From: an uncultured Pseudomonadota bacterium
Lineage (GTDB): Bacteria; Myxococcota_A; UBA796; SXON01
Reading direction: 5' to 3'
DNA length: 64,000 nt
NCBI GenBank assembly: GCA_903875225.1
Contig: CAIQVJ010000124.1
Coordinates: forward strand, 82,757-146,756
The notes below the pieces were generated by a model that made no database searches, had not been told where the DNA came from, and was given only the letters and a program-made list of their open reading frames with translations. How positions within the stretch are numbered: the first letter of the stretch is position 1; each line of letters starts with the position of its first letter. Made by a program: the position numbers and the translations under genes. Positions 43,372 through 51,485 of the stretch are shown here, piece after piece.

Positions 43372-45372
43372 TCAGCCGCCGTACACCCTGCGGTACCGTT
43401 GGTAGAAGCCAAGGACCTTGCGCACGTAGCGGCGCGTCTCGGTGAACGAGATGTCCTCGGAGAACCGGTCGGCGTCCGGCGCGGACGCGTAGCCGGAGAC
43501 CCAGCGGTTCACGGCATCTGCCCCGCCGTTGTACCCGGCGATCACCATCGGCAGGGAGCCTCCGTTGGCCAGCGCGTGCGGGACGAACTGCTGGTGCAAG
43601 AGGGAGAGCTCGGTGGACCCGAGGCGGGCGTTCACGCCGGCACGGTACAGGTCATCCACCACGAAGCCGGCCACGCGGTCCTTTGCGAGGTCACCCGCCA
43701 GGAGCGGCATCAGCTGCATGAGCCCTCGGGCTCCCGCGGGAGAGGTGACCGAGGGGTCGAGCCCGCTCTCGGCGTTCATGATCGCGTAGGGCAGCAGCGC
43801 CGGCATGCCCGTGGCCGTGGCGATGCTGTCGATCACCGCGCGATACGGGCGAGGCAGGGTGAGCCCGCGGCCCGCCGCAGTGGAGCCGTAGGGTGCCGCC
43901 ATCTTCTGCGCATCCCGGATCCGGTCCAGGTCGAGGAGCAGGGCGGCCATCGCCAGCGCCGTGGTCTGGGTGCCCTCGGCCGCCGCGAGGTCGGACTGGG
44001 GCAGGACCACGAGGCCGCCCAACCCGGCATCCGCGAGCGCTCGGCCGTCCCGGACCCCGGGATGGGCGACGAGGAAGGCATCCGGGAACGCGGGAGGGAC
44101 CGAGATGTCGAGACCAGGCCACGTCCGCCCGAGCCGGGCAGCGGCGAACCACGCGTAGGAGCTGTCGGGGTAGCGGCTGATCACGTCGGCCAGCCCTGCG
44201 TCGTCGTGGATCGCCCTGGCTTTCCAGTAGCGGGCGGCCGCGGCCAGTTCGACGTTCGGGCCTGCGCTGACCTTGTCGAACGCGACGAGCGCCTCGTCCG
44301 TGCGCCCAAGCTTGTAGAACGACCACGCCCGCAACCAGCGCGCGTCCCAGAGGAACTTCCCGTCCGGGTGCGTGGTGATGTAGGAGGCGAACAAGCCCGT
44401 CGCCTCGACCAGATGGCCTGCGTCATACTCCATGTAGCCGGGCTTCCAGGCCGCTTCGTCCGCCTCCTTCGAGGTCGGCCAGCGCGAGATCAAGGCCGCG
44501 TAGCGCGCGGCCGCCCCCGGGTAGTCGCCCGCCCGCGCTGTCGCGAGAGCCTCGTGGAACGCAGTGACCGAGCTTGTCGTGGAGGCCCCCGACCTGCCGA
44601 ACCACTCGACCGCGCGCGCATAGGACTTGGCGTCGTAGAGCGCCTCGGCCATGAACCCGATCTGGCCCGCGGAGAACGGCGCCGTCGCGTTGATCCCGTC
44701 GAGCAGCGGGATCGCCATCGGTGCCTGCTGGATCTTCAGGAGCGTCTTCGCGCGCGTGAGGGCCAGGGAGCGGCCGGCGTCGGTCGCGAAGTCAGGGACC
44801 GGGGAACCAAGCTCGCCGAGACGCACCGCGGCCCTGTCGGCCCACGCGGAGGTCGGGTAACGGGTCCAGAGCGTCTGCCAGATCGGGATGGCACCACTGG
44901 CCGAGGAGGCAGCAGGCGCGGGACCGGCGGCTGCGGCCGCCGCCTCGGCCGTCCAGTACATGCGCTCGTCCGACGCGCCGTCGGGCAACGCCCCGAGCGT
45001 CGTCACGGCGTCGTGGGACAGCCCCGCGGCAAGCTGCGCCCGCGCCTTGAGCACGCGTTCGCCATCGCCCGGCAGGTCCACTCCCGCGAGCGTCGCGAGG
45101 GCCGCCTTCCCGTCCCCCGCGTCCAACTGCGCCCGCGCAAGCTCGGCCTTCGCGTGCGCCGAGAGCGTCCCGGTCACGGCGCTCAACAGCCCGGCGGCGG
45201 CCCCGGGGTCGCCCGTGCGCAGCTTGCAGCTGCCCACGACGTAGCGCTCGACATCCGTCGCGGGTGCGGGCAGCTTCTGCAGCAGCGCAGCACAATCCCC
45301 CGTCTGAAGATCGGCGGCCCACGGCGGTTGCGCCGAGGCAGGGGCAAACAGCGCGATCAACAGGAGAGGCAT
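43372..45372 (-). CDS. Secreted soluble lytic murein transglycosylase (Slt-like)
   Basis: A 666-residue periplasmic protein with signal MPLLLIALFAPASA, a long helical TPR-like superhelix (about 20-500) as in Slt70, and a C-terminal SLT domain: catalytic Glu535 in NAESGLDPSVTSPAGARGLM, and AGYNGG. It cleaves peptidoglycan to 1,6-anhydromuramyl products. The ATG at 45372 has AAGGAG 5 bases upstream; the longer frame is rejected. It is divergent from the chalcone-isomerase-like gene. Confidence 0.88.
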   Translation of the reverse strand: MPLLLIALFAPASAQPPWAADLQTGDCAALLQKLPAPATDVERYVVGSCKLRTGDPGAAAGLLSAVTGTLSAHAKAELARAQLDAGDGKAALATLAGVDLPGDGERVLKARAQLAAGLSHDAVTTLGALPDGASDERMYWTAEAAAAAAGPAPAASSASGAIPIWQTLWTRYPTSAWADRAAVRLGELGSPVPDFATDAGRSLALTRAKTLLKIQQAPMAIPLLDGINATAPFSAGQIGFMAEALYDAKSYARAVEWFGRSGASTTSSVTAFHEALATARAGDYPGAAARYAALISRWPTSKEADEAAWKPGYMEYDAGHLVEATGLFASYITTHPDGKFLWDARWLRAWSFYKLGRTDEALVAFDKVSAGPNVELAAAARYWKARAIHDDAGLADVISRYPDSSYAWFAAARLGRTWPGLDISVPPAFPDAFLVAHPGVRDGRALADAGLGGLVVLPQSDLAAAEGTQTTALAMAALLLDLDRIRDAQKMAAPYGSTAAGRGLTLPRPYRAVIDSIATATGMPALLPYAIMNAESGLDPSVTSPAGARGLMQLMPLLAGDLAKDRVAGFVVDDLYRAGVNARLGSTELSLLHQQFVPHALANGGSLPMVIAGYNGGADAVNRWVSGYASAPDADRFSEDISFTETRRYVRKVLGFYQRYRRVYGG

Positions 45373-45438
45373 GAGGGCTCCTTGACATGTCAAGCTATCC
45401 CGGAACAACACCTGGCCGCAGGGAGTTATGGGGGCACC

Positions 45439-45963
45439 ATGCTGCTCTCTCTCCTCCTCGCCCTCCCCGCCCATGCTGCGACCCTCGCCGGCGTCACCCT
45501 GCCCGACACCGCGACCGTGAACGGGACCTCGATCCCCCTGAACGGCCTCGGTCTACGCGAGAAGTTCTTCATCGACATCTACGTCGGTGGGCTCTACCTC
45601 GCCCAGCCGACCCACGATGGCACCGTGGCCGCCACCACCGACGAGGCCAAGCGCATCGTCATGCACTTCGTCTACAAGGTCACCAAGGAACAGATGGCCG
45701 ACAGCTTCAACGAGGGCTTTGCGAACTCTCCGGGCGCTACCGCCTCCGAGATCGCAACGCTCGAGGGGATGCTGCCAGACAGCATCAACGTGGGCCAGGA
45801 GGTCATCATCGACTACGCCCCGGGTGTCGGCACCTCGGTCAGCATCGGCGGCACCAAGAAGGGGACGATCCCCGGCGTGACGTTCATGAAGTCCCTGTTT
45901 GGCATCTACGTCGGCGCGAAGCCACCGACCGAGGACCTGAAGACCGGCATGCTGGCGAAGTAG
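45439..45963 (+). CDS. Secreted chalcone isomerase-like protein
   Basis: A 174-residue protein with short signal MLLSLLLALPAHA and a chalcone-isomerase-like fold: GVTLPDTATVNGTSIPLNGLGLREK, FFIDIYVGGLYL, and the end FMKSLFGIYVGAKPPTEDLK. The bacterial members of this family are secreted or periplasmic, and their role is unknown; they do not make flavonoids. It converges with the TPR zinc-finger gene. Confidence 0.85.
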   Translation: MLLSLLLALPAHAATLAGVTLPDTATVNGTSIPLNGLGLREKFFIDIYVGGLYLAQPTHDGTVAATTDEAKRIVMHFVYKVTKEQMADSFNEGFANSPGATASEIATLEGMLPDSINVGQEVIIDYAPGVGTSVSIGGTKKGTIPGVTFMKSLFGIYVGAKPPTEDLKTGMLAK

Positions 45964-45976
45964 CGCCCCGGCGCAC

Positions 45977-47983
45977 TCACCACTGCCGCAGGAACTTCTC
46001 GACTTCCTCGCGCTCGATCACGCCGAGTGACGTGTCCATGCAGTCTGCACACACGTCCACCCGCGCGATCCGGTAGACCCCGCGTGTCTCCATCTGGGTG
46101 CGTCCGCACAGGTGACAGAGCGCGTCGTCCGGCGCCATGTATTTGCGCCGATCCTTCGCGATCTCCTGCACGCACACGTCGCAGACGACCGCCTGGGTAC
46201 CGGAGAGCAGGTGGGTGCACTCCGCCCCGGTTCGGCCGCACGAGGAGCAGTGCACGTCGCCCGCGTTCCGAACGGTCTGCGGAACGCCGACCCGCCCGGA
46301 GGGCTGCACCACCGCGATGAGCTTCTCGACGAGGTGCGCGGCACCCCGCTCCTGGCCCCGGCGCAACAGGGCACGCTGCGCATCGGGCTCGCCACAGATC
46401 ACCTGGGCGGCCAGCACGGCGACCTGAAGGTCGGGATCCGCATCCTTGCCCCACACACCCAGGAGCTGGCGCGCGGACCGGGACCGGCGCGTGGCGATGG
46501 CGAGCAGGAGCAGCGCCTGGTGGGCCCGCGCAACGTCGCGCTCCTGCTCCACCGCGCGACGATGGGCGGCGATGTCTGCCTGGTTCCCACGACGCTCCAC
46601 CGTCTGCCGCTGGATGTCCTCCAGGGTCACGTTCAGGCCCGCGGTGAGCGCGGGCTCCGGCAGCCAGGCAGCCGCGGCGAGCGCGTTTCGCGCGAGGGGG
46701 ACCGAGTAGGAGTGCCCCGGCTCGCGAAGGCGCGAGGCGACGTCGTCCGCGACGTGCCCGCCCGCGAGCGCACAGGCCTCCTCCCACAAGAAGAAGCGGA
46801 GCGCCTCGTCCTCGAGAGAGTCGATGGCGGCCAGGACCGTCGGGATGCTGGATGGACCCACCGCGCGCAGCTCCTCGAGCAGGATGGCGATGCGCTTGCG
46901 GGTGATGACGCGCGGGGCGTCGTCCCCCCCGGTGATGGGCAGCCTGTCGTAGCTCTCGACCTCCATCTGCAACGCACGCTGCAGCCACGGATAGTCCTGC
47001 AGGCGGCGGCGCAGGCGTGCCAGTTCGAGGTAGCTCGCGCTGTCGCCCGGAAAGTCGGCGAGCGTGGTGCGCAGCACCTTCATCGCCTCGGTGACCTGGC
47101 CCTCCTCGATCAGGGTGCAGGCGAGAGCGTGTCGGGCCACGAGATGATCGGGGTCGAGCAGGAGCGCACGGTTGCAGTGCTCCCGCGCGCGTGTGAGCTC
47201 CCGCAGGTGCAGATAGGCGAGGCCCATCTGCGCCAGCACGTTCGCCTCCTCACCGTGGCTCTCGACGTAGTTGCGGTAGTGCTGGATCGCGTTCTTGTAC
47301 TTCCCGAGCGCGAAGGCGACCTGGCCGAGGTGTTTTCTCGCCACCGCAGCGTACTTCTGGTGCTCCTTCAAGCGCACGAAGAGCTTCTCCGCCTCGGCAT
47401 ACCGCTGCGTGAGCAGGCAGGTGATGCCCAGATCGAGCATCAGCGGCTGCAAGAGGTCCGGCGGCGGCTGGATCCGCAGCGCCTGGACGAGGTGGAACTG
47501 GCTGCGCTCGATGAGCCGCGTCTCCCCCGTCTCGCGCGCCCGCTCCCCGAGCGTGCGTCCCAGCAGGAGATGCGGCTCCCAGGAGTCCGGAGCGAGCCGG
47601 ACGGCGGTCTCGAGGTGCCGGATGGCGAGGTGCCTGTCGGCCTGGGCCCGGTACATCGCGCCCAGGGCGACGTGGAGGTCCGCCCGCTCGGGCTGCAGCC
47701 GCGTTGCCTCGTCGAGGTACTTCCGCGCAGGCTCGGCGCGATCCATGGCCACCAGCGCGGCCCCGGCGATGACCATCCCGTCCACGGACTCCGGCTCCTC
47801 GCTCAGCACCTTCTTGGCGTGCTGGAGCGCAAGCGGCAGCTGCACCTCCGGCTGCCCGTGGAAGAGCCCGCGAGAAAGGCAGATTCGAGCCAGCTCGACA
47901 CGCGAAGCGACCTCGTCCGGGTGCTCGGCGAGCCGAGCCTCCAGCCGCGTGGCGTTCCAGTCCAGAGTTGCGTGGGGATACAT
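45977..47983 (-). CDS. TPR protein with two C-terminal ClpX-type zinc fingers
   Basis: A 668-residue cytoplasmic protein. Residues 1-330 are tetratricopeptide repeats (LVARHALACTLIEEGQ and others), 330-560 are helical, and about 575-660 hold two zinc modules: CSSCGRTGAECTHLL ... VVCDVC and CHLCGRTQMETRGVY ... VDVCADC. Each is a CxxC-x(18-20)-CxxC finger like the one of ClpX, where it binds substrate and adaptor. ATG at 47983, divergent from the spermidine-synthase-like gene. No partner protease gene is nearby; it may act as an adaptor. Confidence 0.75.
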   Translation of the reverse strand: MYPHATLDWNATRLEARLAEHPDEVASRVELARICLSRGLFHGQPEVQLPLALQHAKKVLSEEPESVDGMVIAGAALVAMDRAEPARKYLDEATRLQPERADLHVALGAMYRAQADRHLAIRHLETAVRLAPDSWEPHLLLGRTLGERARETGETRLIERSQFHLVQALRIQPPPDLLQPLMLDLGITCLLTQRYAEAEKLFVRLKEHQKYAAVARKHLGQVAFALGKYKNAIQHYRNYVESHGEEANVLAQMGLAYLHLRELTRAREHCNRALLLDPDHLVARHALACTLIEEGQVTEAMKVLRTTLADFPGDSASYLELARLRRRLQDYPWLQRALQMEVESYDRLPITGGDDAPRVITRKRIAILLEELRAVGPSSIPTVLAAIDSLEDEALRFFLWEEACALAGGHVADDVASRLREPGHSYSVPLARNALAAAAWLPEPALTAGLNVTLEDIQRQTVERRGNQADIAAHRRAVEQERDVARAHQALLLLAIATRRSRSARQLLGVWGKDADPDLQVAVLAAQVICGEPDAQRALLRRGQERGAAHLVEKLIAVVQPSGRVGVPQTVRNAGDVHCSSCGRTGAECTHLLSGTQAVVCDVCVQEIAKDRRKYMAPDDALCHLCGRTQMETRGVYRIARVDVCADCMDTSLGVIEREEVEKFLRQW

Positions 47984-48025
47984 CGGCGGTTCATATCCCG
48001 CGCGGGATCGCAATAGACACCCGCC

Positions 48026-50662
48026 GTGCTTTACTTCTTGTTCTTCTGCTCCGGCGCGACGGGCCTCATCTACGAGACGGTGTGGGGCCGCGAGCTCCAC
48101 CTCGTGTTCGGCACCAGCCAGTTCGCGATCGCCACCGTGCTCGCGGCGTTCATGACAGGGCTCTCCCTGGGCGGATGGTTCTCGAGCCGCTACGCCCACA
48201 AGCTCGGCAACCCGCTGTACGCCTACGCTGCGCTCGAAGCCACGATCGGCGCCTTCGCGCTCGCCTTTCCCTGGCTGCGCGACGTCATCTCACCGATCTA
48301 CCTGGCGTTCTTCGCCCAGGTACAACCCGGCCCCGTCGCCTTTGGCGCGTTCCAGTTCGTGCTCCTGGGGGCAACGCTCCTGATCCCCACCGCGTGCATG
48401 GGCGCCACGCTGCCCGTACTCGCCCGGTACGTGGAGACGCGCCCCCGGCCCGCGCCGCCGCCCGAGGATCCATTGCTCGCGTACGGGCCGCCGCGCACCG
48501 CGCCCGATGGCCCGGGGGCGGTGATCGGCACCCTGTACGGCGTGAACACCGCTGGCGCGGTGGTGGGGGTGTGGCTGGTGGGCTTCTACCTGTTGCCCGA
48601 CCTCGGCGTGCGGCTGACGACCCTGCTCGCAGCCGGGGCGAACCTCACGCTCGCCGCAGCAGCGGTGGGGCTCGGCCGGAGGCTCGGCGAGGCCGTCGCG
48701 GTCCGCCCGATGCGCACCGACGAGCCGCTGCACGATCGGCGCTGGCTCACCGTCGCGCTGCTGTGCGGGCTCGGGAGCCTGGGCCTCGAGGTCGCCTGGT
48801 TCCGCCTCATGGCGCTCACGCTCGGCGCGAGCACCTATGCGTTCTCGGTGATGCTCCTCGCCTTCCTGATCGGGATTGCCGGCGGGGGCTATTTCGGGGG
48901 CCGCATCGCCGAGCGCATCGCACCGGCCGGGGCATCGCCGGCCACCCTCGGGCGCCTTGCCCGGGCCGTGGCGCTCGCCCAGATCGGGGTCGCCGGCCTC
49001 GCATGGGGGGCCATGTGGCTGTGGCCCTGGCTGCCGATTTCGTTCGTGTGGATGTACTTCCAGATCCGCGAGGCGCCCGAGCTCTTGTGGACGATGAAGT
49101 GCGTCCTCGCCATGGCGGTGATGACGCCCGCGGCCACGGGGATGGGCATCACCTTCCCGCTGCTCACCCGCGCAGCCGGGCTCGGAGCCGGAGACTCGCC
49201 CGATGCGCTCTCCCGCACCGTCGGACGCGTATACGCGGCCAACACCCTCGGGAGCCTCGCAGGTGCCTTCCTCGCGGGGTTCGTGTGGTTGCCCCAGCTC
49301 TGGGTCTCGGGCACCACGCTCCTGTGCATCTGCATCAACGTCCTGGCAGCGGCGGTCGCCTGGGGACACGAGCGGTCACGGGGGCAGCGTGCGTCCAGCA
49401 TGGCGGCCGTGCTGGCCGTGGGCGCAGCGCTCTGGACCGTGCGCCCGCCCTGGGAGCCGCTCCTGATGACGAGCGGGGTGTACAAGTACGTGGACAACCT
49501 GCAGGAGCCGACGATGGCGCACCTGCGGAAGCTGCTGATCGATCGCTATCAGCTCTTGTACTACAACGAAGGGCTCTCGACCGTGGTGACCGTCGCGCAG
49601 GACCGCACGAGCGGGAACGTGTGGCTCGCGAACAACGGGAAGATCGACGCCAGCACCAGCGCGGACATGCCTACGCAGGTGCTGGTGGCGCACCTGCCGA
49701 TGATGTTCCTGCCGCCCAGGTCGTCGACCACGCCGCCCGGCCCACGCCGCGCGATGCTCATCGGCCTCGCCAGCGGCATCACCCTCGGCGCGCTCACGTT
49801 GCACCCGGACCTCGACCAGATCGACGTGGTGGAGCTGGAGCCCTCGATGCCGAGCGCGACCGCGATCTTCAAGCGGTTCAACCACGATGCGCTCTCGGAC
49901 AAGCGGGTGCACATCCTGGGGAACGACGGTCGGAACCAGATCCTCCTGAGCCCGCCCGCCAGCTACGACATCATCGTCGCCGAACCGTCCAACCCCTGGC
50001 TCACGGGCGTGTCCAACCTTTTCACGCGCGAATTCTTCGAGATGGGAAAGACGCGTCTGAAACCGGGCGGGGTGTGGAGCCAGTGGGTGCAGATGTACGG
50101 CATGGACAGCCGCGACCTGCAGAGCGTGATGCGCACGTTCTGTGAGAGCTTCGGCCACGTGCTGTTCTTCTCCAGCATCACGGACGCCGACATGGTGATG
50201 GTGGGTTCGAACGATCCCATCGTGATGACCGAGCAACTGGCGGACACCCTGGCCCACAAGACCGTCGGGCTCGAAGGCGAGTTTGCGCAGATCGGCGTCA
50301 TCGACGGCTACGATCTGCTCGCGGACTACCTGTTCGACCGGGATCAGGCGCTGTTCATGACGAATGGCGTTCCCCTGAACACCGACGACAACCTGCTGGT
50401 GGAGTACTCGGCGCCGAAGAACCTGCACCGGACGACCTCCGGCGAGAACATGCTGATGCTGCTCCCGGTGGCACATGTCCCCCTGGCCAGCGTACCCAGC
50501 GTGGACGGGCTGATCCGCCTCGCCGACGCCTACGCGAGCCGCGAGGACGTGGTCCGCGCGCTCATCACGTTGAAGGCGGCCGAGGCCCGCGAGCCGGGCC
50601 GGGCCGACGTCGCGGCGCACTTCCAGAAGTACCAGCACCAGCTGAAGGACTGGCTGAAGTAG
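48026..50662 (+). CDS. Membrane protein fused to spermidine synthase-like domain
   Basis: An 878-residue protein. Residues 1-470 hold about 12 membrane helices (starting LYFLFFCSGATGLIYETVWGR, the family signature); about 500-760 form an aminopropyltransferase/methyltransferase-like Rossmann domain with a degenerate glycine loop (LIGLASGITLGAL), acidic VELEPSM, and EPSNPWLTG. Such PABS-domain membrane fusions are common in Myxococcota, and their reaction is unproven. The last 80 residues are helical and TPR-like. GTG start. Confidence 0.84.
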   Translation: MLYFLFFCSGATGLIYETVWGRELHLVFGTSQFAIATVLAAFMTGLSLGGWFSSRYAHKLGNPLYAYAALEATIGAFALAFPWLRDVISPIYLAFFAQVQPGPVAFGAFQFVLLGATLLIPTACMGATLPVLARYVETRPRPAPPPEDPLLAYGPPRTAPDGPGAVIGTLYGVNTAGAVVGVWLVGFYLLPDLGVRLTTLLAAGANLTLAAAAVGLGRRLGEAVAVRPMRTDEPLHDRRWLTVALLCGLGSLGLEVAWFRLMALTLGASTYAFSVMLLAFLIGIAGGGYFGGRIAERIAPAGASPATLGRLARAVALAQIGVAGLAWGAMWLWPWLPISFVWMYFQIREAPELLWTMKCVLAMAVMTPAATGMGITFPLLTRAAGLGAGDSPDALSRTVGRVYAANTLGSLAGAFLAGFVWLPQLWVSGTTLLCICINVLAAAVAWGHERSRGQRASSMAAVLAVGAALWTVRPPWEPLLMTSGVYKYVDNLQEPTMAHLRKLLIDRYQLLYYNEGLSTVVTVAQDRTSGNVWLANNGKIDASTSADMPTQVLVAHLPMMFLPPRSSTTPPGPRRAMLIGLASGITLGALTLHPDLDQIDVVELEPSMPSATAIFKRFNHDALSDKRVHILGNDGRNQILLSPPASYDIIVAEPSNPWLTGVSNLFTREFFEMGKTRLKPGGVWSQWVQMYGMDSRDLQSVMRTFCESFGHVLFFSSITDADMVMVGSNDPIVMTEQLADTLAHKTVGLEGEFAQIGVIDGYDLLADYLFDRDQALFMTNGVPLNTDDNLLVEYSAPKNLHRTTSGENMLMLLPVAHVPLASVPSVDGLIRLADAYASREDVVRALITLKAAEAREPGRADVAAHFQKYQHQLKDWLK

Positions 50663-50759
50663 CCCGCCGGGCCGGGGGTGTGACGTCCTCGGAAACCTCC
50701 CCGGTTCCACGGCATGCACCTCGATCCCTTGATACGCGGCCCGCCCTTCTGGAGCTCTC

Positions 50760-51227
50760 ATGCGTTCGCTCTTCCCCCTCGGCCTCGTCCTCTCCGCCGC
50801 CACGCTGCTCGGCGGCTGCAACCTCAAGTACCACACCTTCCCCTCTGCCCCCCTGCGCTTCGCGAGCGTGAACTACACGGTCCTGGGCCCCACGAGCGCC
50901 GAGGCGTGCGGCACCTACATCTTCGCGATCGACTTCGGCCACCTGTTCACCGACCAGGAAGGCGGCGCGAGCGGCGGCGGGTCGACGGACATCGTCGGCG
51001 CGATCATGGGCCTCGTGGGCGCCGGCGGGCTCAACGCCGAAGCCAAGCGTGCCATGTACGACGCACTCGACAAGATGCCCGAGGCCACCAACCTCTATGC
51101 ACCCAAGGTCGAGACCGAGGTGACCGGCATCGCACCGTTCGGCATGCCCCTGTTCGCAAAGCGCTGCTCCTCGATCGAGGCGCGCGGCGTGAAGCTGGGC
51201 ACCGGGCCGGTACCGAACGCCGAATAG
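50760..51227 (+). CDS. Small lipoprotein, possibly TRL-like
   Basis: A 155-residue lipoprotein: signal ending LLGGC (Cys20), then YTVLGPTSAEACGTYIFAIDFGHLF and AKRAMYDALDKMPEATNLYAPKVET, a pattern that weakly recalls TRL-like lipoproteins. The ATG at 50760 has GGAG 5 bases before it. Function unknown. A 12-bp hairpin follows the stop directly. Confidence 0.72.
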   Translation: MRSLFPLGLVLSAATLLGGCNLKYHTFPSAPLRFASVNYTVLGPTSAEACGTYIFAIDFGHLFTDQEGGASGGGSTDIVGAIMGLVGAGGLNAEAKRAMYDALDKMPEATNLYAPKVETEVTGIAPFGMPLFAKRCSSIEARGVKLGTGPVPNAE

Positions 51228-51255
51228 CCCAGACGCGCGAGTACGCGCGTCTGGG
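51228..51255 (+). terminator. Perfect 12-bp hairpin directly after the lipoprotein stop
   Basis: CCCAGACGCGCG (51228-51239) pairs exactly with 51244-51255 around the loop AGTA. It starts on the base after the TAG stop. No U-run follows; the 3' arm merges into the 92-bp repeat. Confidence 0.6.
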
Positions 51256-51430
51256 GCCCCGTGAGCGCCAACCCCCGCTGGCGGTCGGGGCCGCGTCCGC
51301 TTGCCAGCGCGCGGACAGCCCCTCGCCCCGCTTTCAAGGCGTCTGGGGCCCCGTGAGCGCCAACCCCCGCTGGCGGTCGGGGCCGCGTCCGCTTGCCAGC
51401 GCGCGGACAGCCCCGCGCCCCGCTTTTGAG
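51247..51430. repeat. 92-bp direct tandem repeat (two copies plus start of a third)
   Basis: Copies 51247-51338 and 51339-51430 differ at only 3 positions; a third begins at 51431 with GCGTACGGGGCC. Each contains GC-rich inverted pieces (for example GTCCGC ... GCGGAC). It occupies the whole gap between the convergent lipoprotein and glutamate dehydrogenase genes; no gene is seen in it. Confidence 0.85.
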
Positions 51431-51445
51431 GCGTACGGGGCCACA

Positions 51446-51469
51446 CCTCCTCGCGAACCCGCGAGGAGG
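51446..51469 (-). terminator. 10-bp hairpin downstream of the glutamate dehydrogenase gene
   Basis: CCTCCTCGCG (51446-51455) and CGCGAGGAGG (51460-51469) pair around AACC. On the minus strand it lies about 16 bases after the dehydrogenase stop. There is no U-run. Confidence 0.55.
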
Positions 51470-51485
51470 GGGCGCCGGGTGCAGC

